Shown here piece after piece: positions 1 to 11,115 of a DNA stretch of 64,000 bases. Source of the stretch: Dysidea avara (Eukaryota > Porifera > Demospongiae > Dictyoceratida > Dysideidae). The notes below the pieces were generated by a model that worked only from the letters and a program-made list of their open reading frames with translations, did not search any database and had not been told where the DNA came from. Both the position numbers and the translations under genes were made by a program. The stretch lies in assembly GCF_963678975.1 (NCBI RefSeq), contig NC_089274.1:3894001-3958000 (forward strand). The letters run 5' to 3'. Position 1 is the first letter of the stretch. Each line of letters opens with the position of its first letter.

Positions 1-1734
1 TTAAACTGGATGGACTGGACTGTCACATGATAAAGAATCACATTGTCACTTGCTTAACTAGCTGGATCAGCCACTCAGAATCTAATAACAATCATGCAGG
101 TAAGAACAGATATTTATCCATGAAAGGAGCTAGAATGAAATTATCAACACACCCCCAATAGCAGTTTCCTTTAGAGTGAAACCTGTGTATTAAGGACATC
201 TTGGGACAGACCAAGTGTCAAGGTGTCCAGGTCAGTTTAATAGTTTCCATACTGAGGGATACATTGGGACCATTACCTAGTGTCCATTATGGAGGTGTCC
301 CTCATTTTCAAGTGTCCTGATTAACAGGTTCCACTGTATATTTATGTATGCAGCACCTGGTGACCTGTCAAAATTGTTGTTGCCAACTGTTACGTGTAAC
401 TTAGTCACTCTGCACCATCTAAACTGGCTTTTGCACATTTTGTATACAAAATGTGCTTATGTTAAAGTCTGAAACTGACAGGTCTCATTTTTGTAGATCT
501 ATTGTCACTCAATTAGTCATGTACATTATTGACTTGTTCTATCTCATCACATTTAACAGATTTAGTAATCATTAACAACATGATAGGATGGCTACAAGTG
601 AATGGAACAGTGGATGATGAACTACTGGAAAAGGAGGTGTGTCTTGTGCATAGTGTACTTCCAGTTGACAGGAAATTGTGACGAAAAGGAAAAGTTGACG
701 AATACGCACATATGAATAAGATATCGCATACTTTTAAGGGCGCTTATGGACGTTCGACAAATTTAATTGGTATCAACCTTTTCTTTCGTCAAAATCTCCT
801 GTCGTACAGTAACATTTGAATTGTGAGCAAAATTATGTCAAGGTTGACATTTATGGTTTGTTGATCTATTGTTTTGCTATTAATCCCAAGTCTCAAAATC
901 ATTCAGATACTGTATAGCCTAAATATTTTGAGGGGGAAATTTTTTGCTGATTTTGCGGTTTTGGAGCTTATCAGTGTAAATTTTATCCTTGAAACATTTA
1001 GACCTCCATATACCATATAGCCAAAATATTTCGAGGGACAAAATTTTTGATGTTAAAATAAAATTTTTGTGCATTTGCAAACAATCCCATATCTTCCATT
1101 ATTTACTCTTAGTAATATATGAAGGTAAAAAAACTTTCAAGGATTAAATTTTCACTGTTAACTACAAAAAGCAACCCCCTCGGCTATATGGTAGTGTAAT
1201 ACATTTTGGGAGTGTTTGCAAATCCATTGAAAAAATTTTTTTAGCAACATTGCTCAACCTCAAAAAATTTGGCCCTTGAAATATTTAGGCTATACAGTAA
1301 GCCCTTGACTATCTCTTAAGGATGTTGATATTATTTATCCTCCTAGGTGGTGACTAGATTAAACAGTTTACAATGTACAGTTTCTCGTCAACAATGTCCT
1401 GTCTGTGGGGACCAGTTAACATGGCAATCACACAACTCTTTACAATGCTCCAACAAGCACTCATGGAGTAAGAGAATACATTACCTTGCTTTAACAATTT
1501 TTGATTTCTCATTTAGACAGTTGTATGTTCACTTGCACAGCATTGCACGATCCTACTGGTAACCGCTGTACGCAATGTGGCGCCAGCGCGATAAATATTA
1601 GAAGCCAAGGTAGTAAATAATTTTGTATGCGTGAAAGAAAGTTTCTTCCTGCAGGCTTCCAGGAGTCAACACTAGTAAGTCTAACAGAGCGACACGACTG
1701 TATTCTGTGCGGCGGATCACTATCAAGTTTATGA
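1..1734 (+). CDS. TFIIIC90/GTF3C4-like, C-terminal exons (partial)
   Basis: Five exons can be read in one frame: 1-99 (open from base 3), 560-636, 1347-1467, 1517-1609 and 1655-1734, ending in TGA. All have GT/AG borders and matching phases. The last three encode about 100 residues with CPVCGDQLTW, a CSNKHSW pair, CTALHDPTGNRCTQCG and a final CILCGGSL. This order of cysteine/histidine knuckles is that of the zinc-finger domain ending the TFIIIC 90-kDa subunit (zf-TFIIIC family), which helps load TFIIIB at Pol III genes. The 5' part lies outside the window. The large third intron holds two MITEs. The family call rests on the zinc-knuckle pattern remembered from GTF3C4 homologues; another protein with this finger is possible but less likely. 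Confidence 0.72.
172..340. repeat. MITE with GTGGAACCTGT ends
   Basis: The left end GTGAAACCTGTGTATTAAGG and the reverse complement of the right end (AGTGGAACCTGTTAATCAGG) match over about 20 bp. It lies in an intron of the TFIIIC-like gene. A relative with the same ends lies at 53158-53342. The ends resemble mariner/Tc1-type MITEs (inference). Confidence 0.55.
655..812. repeat. Short inverted-repeat element (MITE)
   Basis: The left arm GTTGACAGGAAATTGTGACG and the reverse complement of the right arm (TGTACGACAGGAGATTTTG) pair with a few mismatches, around a core of roughly 80 bp. It sits in an intron of the TFIIIC-like gene. Confidence 0.5.
909..1298. repeat. MITE with ACTGTATAGCCTAAATATTT ends
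   Basis: The left end ACTGTATAGCCTAAATATTT is the reverse complement of the right end. A second inner motif (CATATAGCCAAAATATTTCG) repeats the same theme. About 390 bp, non-coding, in the intron before the zinc-finger exons. Confidence 0.6.
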
Positions 1735-2288
1735 TAAATATGTCAATATATTATATATTTTACTTTTAAAAATTTTTATACGATAAATTACATAGATAAT
1801 GAACATGAACAATCTGTAATATACAAATCTCATTTTATCATACATGTAATCATGGTATAGCGGGGTATCATCAGTCTTAGATTTATCTCGTCACTTCTTC
1901 GTCCTGTACGACTCGGCGTCTCCTGCTTCCGTTTACTTCTCCGCATCACTAAAAAACGATAAAGCATGCGATTCTTTGTAAAAACAAGCTGTTAGTGTAT
2001 CGTGCAACTTATTTCACATGTATACAACCTTGATGGCTAACTCTTCATACCGTCTGCTTAACAAAAAAAAAAGAAAGCCTAAGCATCGGTCAAAGCACAG
2101 CACCCTGCCTCACAAAAAAAAATTTCCATACTTATTGACTAATTATTTTTTAACAATCATAATTACACAATATAATTTATTTACATTCAAAGTGTTGAAG
2201 TCTTACCAGAGTGAGAGAGCAGCTTGTCAAGCGAAATGCGTTTCGTTACCATGCATGTTACTGTGCATGTGTTTGTGTATGTAATAAG
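1735..2288. other. Convergent 3' intergenic region
   Basis: AT-rich sequence between the stop codons of two convergent genes. An 88-codon + strand ORF here has low-complexity lysine/tyrosine content and no family signature, so I do not call it. No repeat was recognised. Confidence 0.5.
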
Positions 2289-5200
2289 TTAAGGATGCCA
2301 TCCATCGTACCTATCATTGTGTTGTCTTCTCGGATAGTCTAAAGGTTGCTGTTGTGGTGGATGTGCTCCATGATGTTTCTCCCAGTCCAACTGCTCGACA
2401 GCGACACGTTCAAACTCTTTATTGCTCTGGTTGCCATAATCAAAAGTTTGCATGTTCGGCAACACTGGGGGTGGCACTTGGTTGTCATAGTCGTATGCAT
2501 GTCTTCCCATAATGGGGCTAGATTTAGTTTCTTGTTTCTCTAACAAACTTGGTGGTTTGGTAGATGAAGATGCTGCATCTGGCTTTACTAGATTAAGAAA
2601 TTGCTGTAGTGTGTTTTTAACACCTTTTTGTTCAGATTGGCTGGTGATGGCCATTGATAGTGTCTGAGCTATTTTCGTCTGCTGGGCTACGGTTAGTTGA
2701 GATAGAATGGCTAACTGCTTCTGTTTGGCCTTGTATATCGCCTGCTGAATATCCTTGTTAGTTTTATCATTTGATTGAAGTTGTTGAATCTGAGCTGTAA
2801 TCTGTGTCAACTCATCTAAATGAGAGTTCTTCATTAGCAAGCTTATTGATGACAAATTTGATTGTCTGTTAGTCGTACTTGGAGCATTGCCAGGTAGCGA
2901 CTCTAGGATGCTGGTATTCAGGGCAGGAGCAGTAGGAAGAGGAACTGACAAAGAACCAAGGGTAGGCCTTCCTGGGGGAACGTCTTTCGGAATTTGTTGC
3001 TGTGGAAACAATGGTGGTGTTCCCTTTGGTTCTTCCTGTAAGCGGTTCTCACTAATTGGGTTGACGCTGTTGTTGTTGTTGCCAGCTACTTCGTTGCGTT
3101 GCTTCTGAGCTTCACGTTCCTTCTTCCGCTTCTGTTTACACCACATCTCGTGGCAGTCTTGATCCCTTGGCAGACTGCAAGAAAATGTAGCAAGTGCTTT
3201 AGAGGCAAAGCACTCACTCACATCACACACATACAGTCACACTATACATACAGCTTTCTGGACACCAACAGAAAAACATTACAAAGATACTATCCCTTCT
3301 GTGCTACATTTAGTCAAGTCTTGCCAGCCAAGGACTGTATGTGAGTAGAATGAATAAAGCATTCCAGTAACATTACAAATGATGGATTGCCAGTATCTTG
3401 GCATGTGGATTTTACACATCTTCACCTACTAAAGCCTTCAAAGCATGTACCAGTTTATATTGCAAATCTCCTATAGTAGTTTACCACTTACCTTTCATGA
3501 GGTAACCAGCTTAGCTCAACTACTAACACAATTCACCAATTGCAGTGTTAACCAGAGTGCTATTTCTCCCCACTCACATACAAGGGACACACTCTGGCTG
3601 GTAAGACCAACACTTACTCTGGTGGAGAAATATCGTCAGGATTAATGTCTAGAAAAGGGTGCTTCAAGGATTCCTCAGCACTAATCCTCTTAGTGGGATC
3701 TAAGGCTAACATTTTGTCCATCAACTCTAGTGCTGGCTCTGGGATGACCCTACAGTGGAACATGGCAACAATTAAATAAGTTACCAAAATTATAAAATAA
3801 CAATAATAAATGCCAAGTGTTTGCAGACAAGTTTCATACCTGGAAAATTCTTCTATTAATCGCCTCCGGTAGTTTTTCTTCAGTTTCATTGTTTTAAAGA
3901 GAGGAAGGGCAATCACGTCTGGCCATTCTGCTGGTGTTGGTGCACCACATACTCGACTGATAACATCTAACTGGAGAATCTCATTGTGGGCTTGGAATAT
4001 TGGCTTCTTTGTAAACATTTCTCCAAGAATGCACCTTTTCAAAACAAAGCACCCAAAAACACAAGAATTACACACAGCATACAATAAAAACACACATATC
4101 TCTACCTGTAGCTGGTTGTAAAATATTTATAAATACAAGCAAACTTGCAGCAATATATACATACAAAACAAATTTATTTACAATTCAAATCTACTCACCC
4201 ACAAGACCACATATCTATAGCAGGCCCATAATGTTCTTGACCAAGTAGCAATTCTGGTGGGCGGTACCACAACGTTATCACATGATTAGTGTAGAGACGA
4301 GTGGGATCATCAGCATGGTAACGCCTTGCAAGCCCAAAATCCCCCAACTTGAGTTTTCCCCTAATGATAATAGCACTGACTAAAAATATTTTCACACAAC
4401 ACACTTACATATTGTTCAACATAATGTTGGAGCATTTTAAATCTCTATGAAGAAATTTCTTGGAGTGACAGTATTCTAGAGCCTCTACTAGCTGTCTGCA
4501 AAGAGATTGGATGTGCTCAAGTGTTAATGTCACCATGCCTGAGTCTAACAAGCCCATCAAATCGTGATCACAATACTCAAATACTAAAAAGAAGGCACCT
4601 GAAATACAGACATAAATAAAATTAATATGCAACAGATACTATGAAATACACTGCATACCCTTGTCCCCACGGAAATCCAGTGCATTTTGTTTGTCCGTTA
4701 CGATCTCTTTCAAGTTGATAATATTGGGATGAGACAACTGACGAAGAATCTTAATTTCTCTGATGGCTGTGATAGGAAATCCTTCTCTCTCACGTTCATT
4801 GTCTGTGCGTACTTTCTTCAATGCTACCATTTCACCTGTGTCAATTTCACGAGCTTTGTACACCTGGAAAGTGTACATATAAACACAAGTACAAAGAAAA
4901 TCCATTCTTACTTGGCCAAAAGCTCCTTCTCCCACCTGAGAGATTATCTCAAAAGCATCCACACATCTTGCTATAGAGTTCTGGACAGTTAGCAGGTTAT
5001 GGGAAGGCTGTGGGGGAGCAACAACCTTTGGTGGTGCAACTACTTTAGGTGGCAGTGTAGCAACTGGTGTGTTAGCTGGCTGTGGAGTACTTGGTGTCAC
5101 TGGAACTGGTGTAGCAGGTGTAGCAGGTTTAGGAGTACTTTCACTTGGTGTAGTCACGACAGCTACTTTAGAAGGAGCCTTGGTATCCAGACTCAACGGC

Positions 5201-6993
5201 ATTACAATTGATGGCACAAACGATGCGGGGACAGTAGGAGCAGGTGACACCATTTGAGGCGTTGATGATGGTACAGGGTTTACAGCTGGCAATGACGGCG
5301 GCGGGACCATAAATGATGGTGGTGGCGGCACAATTCCACCAGGTAATGGTAATATATTGGTGGGAATAGGAGGAATAATAGCACTCGGAATTGGCATAGT
5401 TGTTCTACTTCCTGGCAGTGGTGGAGGAGCAGTAGATGACACAGCTGGTGGCAAGGGTGGCTGAACAACCATCTCGGTGGGGGGTGGAGGAGGAATGTCA
5501 GATGGTAAAGGAGGGGGAGGTATTTCAACTACTGGCGGCGGAGGTGGTGGTACTCTCTCTTCGTGTTTTACCTCGCCATATTTCTGCTCTTCTTGAGTGT
5601 CCATTGATTCCCTCTGCTCACTAACTCTTGATGGTCTTTTATCTTTGAACCTGCCTTCCTCAAATTTGCTAGTTGATCTATTGTTTCTTCTAGGACTGGG
5701 TGATCTTCTAGGGCTGGGTGATCTTCTTCTAGGACTGGGTGATCTTCTTCTAGGACTGGGTGATCTTCTTCTAGGACTGGGTGATCTTCTTCTAGGACTG
5801 GGTGATCTTCTTCTAGGACTAGGTGATCGATCTCTGCCATGATGAGCAGGTGAGTACCTGCCTTTACGGCGGTTGAAATTACTCCTAGGGGGGCTTGGTG
5901 GTGGTGAACGTCGTGAAAATCGCCTTCTAAACTCGGGACTTGGTGATCGAAACCTTCTCCTTGAGTAACCATAATCAGAGTCTGGTGATCTTTCTCTGGA
6001 TTGATATGTTCGGTAATTTCTACTTTCCCTGTATTCTGCTGTGTGTCCATAATAAGCTGGTGATCGAGATTTTCTTCGGTGTACAACTGGAGGTTCTGGA
6101 GTTCGTGGTGAAAAGAAACTTGAGTCTGATGAAATCTCATCATATTTATTGTGCTTGTGACGAGAATGTTTCTTTTTTGAATGACGTTCTGTTGAGCTAT
6201 CATCACTTGGGCTAGCTGATCGATAGCGCTTCGGCTTTGTCTTCCCGTCTGGACTAGGACTGCGATAACGTTTTGGTACCACCTTTGATTTAGATGACTT
6301 TGAGTCCTTACGCTTTGGGCTTGTTTCCTTACGTAGCTTGGGACTTGTGGTTCTTTTGTGGTGTTTTGAACCGGACTCCTTTGGACTAATGTCCCGCTTA
6401 GGACTTACATCTTTGTGCTTTGAACTGGATTCTTTCTTGGGACTTGTGTCTCTTTTCTTGGGACTAGATTCCCTCCTTTTGGGACTAGAATCTGTTCTCT
6501 TTGGACTGGAATCCTTTTTGTGGTGTTTTTTCTTCCTCTTGGGAGATGAAGAATGTTTCCTACCTCTCTCGTGGCTTTCACTCCTGTCTCTTTTCCTACT
6601 TTTTCGCTTCTTTGGGCTCCTTGATTCATGTTTATCCTTTCGTTTCTTCTTTTTGCTAGTACTAGTTCGTGACGTCGATACTGCCGCAGTTGGCTGAGAT
6701 CGGGGCGAGTTCTGCACAGGTGGCGAAGTATCCTTTATTTCACCCGTTTCTTCTTCATCATCACTTATCGGGTCTGTCTTCATTCCAAGATACGGTAACA
6801 ACCTCGTGTCGTCAGCTACCGGTGACTGTCTTTCACGTGAGTCGTTACTGATTGCCTCCACTTCAGGCGTTGGTGTTTTGTACAGCGAGCGGATGCTGGC
6901 CAAGGCGCGATTATCACTTTGCTTTGAGCCGGCATTGTCAGATGGTTCGCTCATCATGTTGTTCAGCCGCAGTTTTGGGCACTGGTATTGCAA
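2289..6993 (-). CDS. CDK12: CDK12/CDK13-type cyclin-dependent kinase
   Basis: Seven exons join in phase to 1,283 codons plus stop: 6993-4912, 4863-4659, 4598-4409, 4360-4199, 4034-3840, 3749-3618 and 3174-2289. CDK12/13 with cyclin K phosphorylates the Pol II CTD at Ser2 in the nucleus and supports long and DNA-repair gene expression. Visible order: an RS/K-rich N terminus, a proline-rich linker, then the kinase with glycine loop [14 protein letters not shown] lysine, the PITAIRE helix diagnostic for this subgroup, [15 protein letters not shown] and [14 protein letters not shown]. The post-kinase [18 protein letters not shown] equals the CDK12/13 extension that contacts nucleotide and cyclin K. 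Human homologues are about 1,500 residues. A sponge has probably one gene for both vertebrate paralogues. The start could be 6993 or the paired ATGs at 6957/6954. Confidence 0.95.
5688..5830 (-). repeat. 21-bp coding minisatellite in the CDK12 RS domain
   Basis: Tandem units of about 21 bp (CTTCTAGGACTGGGTGATCT on the + strand) encode about seven in-frame SPSPRRR repeats. Some units differ by 3-bp steps. Such SR heptads are targets of SR-protein kinases in splicing-associated proteins. All unit changes keep the frame, which suggests selection on the protein (inference). Confidence 0.85.
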
Positions 6994-7141
6994 AAGATCT
7001 TAACAGGATGGCATGAATTCACAGTTCTTAAGTTGGACGGGCACAAAACGCCACATAACAGGCGGATTAACATGGATACTCTTCCATCGCCATTTTGACA
7101 TGACAATGAAAATTAGGATCATGTGACCTTAGGTTTTTAAA
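6994..7141. promoter_or_regulatory. Bidirectional promoter, CDK12/13 and YAE1
   Basis: Only 148 bp separate the outermost CDK12/13 ATG (-) from the YAE1 ATG (+). CGCCATTTT near 7090 is a perfect YY1-type site on the - strand (AAAATGGCG), and the YAE1 start codon lies in a second AAAATGGC. No TATA box is seen. A shared promoter is inferred from spacing. Confidence 0.55.
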
Positions 7142-7712
7142 ATGGCAGGATGCTTAGAAGATTTGTCAACCACGAATAGTGGCGATAGCGGTGAATCCGA
7201 GCGTTTATTATCCGACAATGAATGGGAAAAGATTCAGACAGTTCACCAACAGGTAGCGTTATTTAAAAACTGGGTACAAGTTTTTAATAAACGTATGCGC
7301 TTGTATTCAGTCCGGTTATCGTGAGGGTGTTTCTCTATCACGTGATTCACATGTTCAGGAAGGATTTAGGGATGGATTCCAGTCAGCCCTACAACACAGT
7401 GTTAACATTGGTTATCTGAAGGGACTTATTAGGTAGGCATTTATCTTTTAATCTAATCAACTTGTTCACACATTTCACAGCCCTTGTCAAAACAATTCTT
7501 TACCACACACTGAAGTTGACCAGTTTTGTGGCCAGCTACAAGAATTTTCAAAGGCAAAACAGTGTCCAGAAAGGAACCAACATGTAAATTTCGATGGAAT
7601 GAGAACAGTTGAAGATTTCATCGATATGCATAACAATGATCAAACAACAAATTTGTACAAACTATGCACTATCTTACGCGAATCTGTTTCTAAAACTATA
7701 CAATCAACTTGA
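7142..7712 (+). CDS. YAE1: YAE1 domain-containing protein (Fe-S assembly adaptor)
   Basis: Three exons, 7142-7252, 7311-7432 and 7481-7712, give 154 residues. The centre holds the deca-GX3-type repeat of the Yae1/Lto1 family: GYREGVSLSRDSHVQEGFRD, then GFQSALQHSVNIGYLKGLIR. The N terminus has the acidic SDNEWEK typical before the repeat. YAE1 with LTO1 recruits the cytosolic Fe-S assembly machinery to apo-ABCE1 (Rli1). Human YAE1 is somewhat longer (about 226 residues) with a poorly conserved tail, as here. The first intron is 58 bp and the second 48 bp, in line with the compact introns of sponges. The stop lies 21 bp from the stop of the convergent membrane-protein gene. Alternative: LTO1, which is similar in repeat and size. 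Confidence 0.85.
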
Positions 7713-7733
7713 TTACACTTAATAGTTATCGTT

Positions 7734-10030
7734 CTACATGGAGGGGATTTGCTCATAGCTGACTGTTTTCTTTTTCTTCCATACAAGGTAGACAACAACA
7801 CCCACAATGCATCCAACAACAATAGCACCGACTATTGATAGGACGATACCCAGGACAACTTTCCTGTCTTTGTCATCCTTGTTCTCTGCTGGCTTCTTGG
7901 TAGTGGTTGGTGTTGGAGTACCAGTGGAATGAATACCAGGTGTGACAGTATGTGTCATGGCATGACTGGTCTTGATTGCGGATGTCTTTGGTGTCTCAGT
8001 ACTGGTTGGCTTTGGTGTCTCGGTACTGGTTGGCATGGCAGATGTAGCCGAAGGAGGGACACAATAATTTGCATCATAAAGACGGAAGGTCTATAAACAA
8101 TCATTACAAATATATAAACATGTAATAATTTTACAGTAGAAAAGTCTCTAAACTCACATAGATATTCCCATCTTGATTGTCATACACAAAGGTTGTATTA
8201 TCAACTGTATCATTACATGTCACCACTACAACTGCTCTGAGTCTATACAGTAATTCAAATACAGTGTAAATCCAATAAAAACAAACACATACAAGGTCAC
8301 TGCAAGTTGATTTCCTGTTTATGGTCATGGCCAAACACACTTGCCTGTGCCATGCGTTCCAGCAATGAGCCTTATCCGAAACTACGTCACAAACATAAAA
8401 TGGCTGCTGTAGTGTGGGGACGTTCGTAAAATTTGTATGGGCGACTATGGGAAGAAAATTTTTGAAAGGAGATATCTCAGCTAAGACGGAAGATATCGAG
8501 CTCTAACCAGTAGGTATGGTTATAAATTAGCTGAAAGAATAGGAATCTAGCATTGTTTTGAAAATCAACCGAAAATCGCTTTTACGCACTTATTGTAATG
8601 TCTTATAGTCATACCTGCTAGTTAGAGTTTGATATCTTCCTTCTTGGCTGAGATATTGCCGTTCAAAAATTTTCTTCCCATAGTCGCCCATACAAATTTT
8701 ACGAATGTCCCCACACTACAGCGGCCATTTTTATGTCTGTGACATAATTTCGGATAAAGCTCATCGTGTCTGATAAGAATCAGACTAAAACAATCACCTG
8801 ATACTTTGAATACGTCGGTTTATAGAATAATGGACTATTCTGGCTTGGCTATAAACCATGCTGGCAGTGGAGGGGAAACAGGAAATCAAGTTGGAGTGGC
8901 CCAAAATACACTCAGCATGGTATAACATGTTTTCTTGGTCTTTCCAGTGCTGAAGACACTATCATTGCCAAACACTAGCACAGGGCAATGGGTTGGTCAT
9001 TATTATAATTAACACTACACATCCCAGGCATCATACCCAAGTGGATTGTAATGATGATACCAGTCACTTCATAGATTTGCAGTGAACACAATAGGCAGCT
9101 GAAGAGCAATGGCATGCATGTAGTCACCACAAGATGAGTAAATCCATTCGTAGCAATAATTTTGTTACAATGTCAGACAATGAAGCAACTATAATTCATC
9201 TTGTTCATAAGAAACCCAGATAAACACCAAAAGTACATTTAGTAACAAATAATTTTATACTAAAATGTGATCCCCAGAAATCTAATGTGGGAAACCACTG
9301 TTATGACTTCAAAATAATATTATGCACTTTGTTACATCATAAACAGTGACCTCAGTATCAAAGGTAAGAACACAGTAGACATTGCACTACAAAGTGTGTT
9401 GTTACATGATCAATACACAACAAAAATGTTTTATACAGGTTAATGGACTCACCCTTGGTCATCTACATACACTACTGACATACTCAGTGGTTCAATCTCC
9501 TCCACATTGTACGTAACATTGTCCAAGTTGCCAATACTGAGTGTAACATTACCAGTTGTGTCCACTACACAAATCTGTAAACGTAGTAAACACAACACTC
9601 ATTAAAGCATGCACCCATCTGTGATAAAACATAACAAAGGAGTCGATGGCTAACAAATGTCTAAATTTATTCCCAGTATACACTCAAGGTATCAATGTAC
9701 ATGTGTGCGTCGTCTTTCCATACCGCTGCGTCCATGTCGCAGTCTTCAAAGCCTGTACCATCGCAGCTGCCATAGTAGTACTCAACACCATTTTCATCTT
9801 CCGCAACTCTGTGGTAAAAAAATAATTACTGGTAAAGGCTAAATGTTTTCCTACACATCACACATTACAACTTACAGTGTGTCGTTCAATGTTAGGTCAA
9901 CGAGAAATGGCTCTGGGGTATTTAGTATACAGCCACACGAATCCAAATCGTCCGGGTTGGGCTCACACACGAAGGCGGCTTGGCATGACAACGCCAATAC
10001 AAGAAAAAGAGACACGAGCAAGACCCTCAT
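7734..10030 (-). CDS. Type I membrane protein with MRH-like domain (gene A)
   Basis: Five exons (10030-9876, 9808-9682, 9574-9453, 8242-8158, 8090-7734) join in phase to 281 residues. Residues 1-18 are a signal peptide (LLVSLFLVLALSCQA). Residues 19-173 hold eight cysteines and motifs of a mannose-6-phosphate-receptor-homology fold: CGC, YYYGSC, GLRAVVVVTC and IYTFRLYDANYC. Residues about 174-240 are a Thr/Pro stalk (STETPK repeats), 241-267 one membrane helix, then a KKKK stop-transfer and a tail ending SYEQIPSM, whose YEQI fits the YxxPhi sorting signal. I infer a lysosomal/Golgi sorting or ATG27-like receptor. The glutamine of the QREY sugar-binding set is not evident, so phosphomannose binding is doubtful. 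Two paralogues follow in the window. Confidence 0.68.
8365..8764. repeat. Long palindromic MITE in an intron of gene A
   Basis: Nearly 400 bp of two arms of about 150 bp in inverted orientation, from ATGAGCCTTATCCGAAAC to the complementary GTTTCGG-like end and GCTCAT. The arms differ by only scattered changes and surround a short core (around 8530-8600). It should form a strong hairpin in nuclear RNA of gene A. Confidence 0.8.
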
Positions 10031-10341
10031 ATTTCTACTTCGAGCAGAGACAAAAAAAAGTTTCTACAAATAGACAAAACTCTCGTAAAAACCGAGCGGC
10101 AAAAAACACGTTGTCAACCTACTGGTCACGGGGTAAAACCGGAAGGGGATAGGGAACGGAAGATGGCTCGGGAACCGGGAGCTGAGAAATCACGTGTGTT
10201 CAGTATTTTAGCATAGATACAATAAAAACCTGCAGTATGACCTGCGTGACCTGCAGTATACCTCCCTCTCACTGTAAAAGAAGTCAGGGTGTAAAAATGG
10301 TGTGACTCAAAGACGGCAGCCAAGAAATGGCTATGAATCCC

Positions 10342-10701
10342 TTCACGTTGAGCTGAATCCTGAAAAACAGCTAAAAATTAAAAGTGGATTTTTTCTCAGA
10401 GTTAACATTTCAGCCAACCAGATGATTATTGGTAACAGCAAAGATGTCAACAACAGACAAGTACGGTTTGGCTCCATTACAAGTTCGGGAAAGGGCTGTA
10501 ATGGACACTGTACTTATATGGCTTCCACATATGAAATGTATTGTGAAAAATTTTGATTGGCTGTAAACATTATGTCAAACATTTGAACAAAAAGATTTTG
10601 AAATATTTTTAGGCAGTACTACAAATGAGCCAAATTTCAAGATTGTGTGTAATTGCATCCATGAGTTATTAAATGTTTTTGAGGATTCAGCTCAACGTGA
10701 A
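10342..10701. repeat. MITE with TTCACGTTGAGCTGAATCC ends
   Basis: TTCACGTTGAGCTGAATCCT at the left is repeated inverted at the right (AGGATTCAGCTCAACGTGAA), with looser similarity inward. About 360 bp. An 84-codon ORF across it is fortuitous. Confidence 0.7.
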
Positions 10702-10789
10702 CATACTATAGGTAGGGAATATATAATAATTAGGATCACTGATCACATCAGTTATGCTTTGAACTGCAAAAAGAAAATAATAATTATGT

Positions 10790-11012
10790 GCCGGGTCTGT
10801 GCAGCCATGCAAGACTACTAAAACAGTTTATGGGTGGAGAACAGTACTCCAAAGTGGGGGTGACTCGAGGCAGCAAATGTCATCAACACATTTAAATCGT
10901 TGTTAGATATATGTTTATTAGATTTTAGATTTAATTTTGTATAATGTTTTAATGCATTGATCGGATATACAGGCTTTGCCTTTACCCGTATCTAATCATA
11001 ATCATAATCAAA
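10790..11012 (+). mobile_element. LINE 3' end fragment
   Basis: A short stretch reads AANVINTFKSLLDI, like the VNxFKxxLD motif that ends many non-LTR reverse transcriptases. It is followed by an AT-rich 3' UTR with a tail of TCATAA-like short repeats (near 10993-11010). Only the last part is present, as expected of 5'-truncated insertion. Confidence 0.4.
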
Positions 11013-11115
11013 CTGAAAAGATAGCACCGGCATTTCAGCAGCACAGAGCGTTGGGGCGCGCGTCGCCCCATGGATTACGGATTTTGTCTTTCGCTACCTT
11101 AAGTATCCGAGAAAG

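Larger units (their letters stand above)
10031..11115. promoter_or_regulatory. Divergent intergenic region between genes A and B
   Basis: About 1.1 kb between the start codons of two paralogous genes read outward. It must hold both promoters. It also carries a MITE (10342-10701) and a LINE 3' fragment (10790-11012). No TATA box was identified. Confidence 0.45.

Noticed and set aside
2018-2284. 88-codon plus ORF between convergent genes
   Set aside because: Biased Lys/Tyr content in 3' UTR DNA; no support.
5568-6206. 212-codon minus-strand ORF rich in EDHPVLE repeats
   Set aside because: Frame shadow of the CDK12 RS repeat.
10302-10556. 84-codon ORF between genes A and B
   Set aside because: Lies across a MITE arm; no conserved motif.
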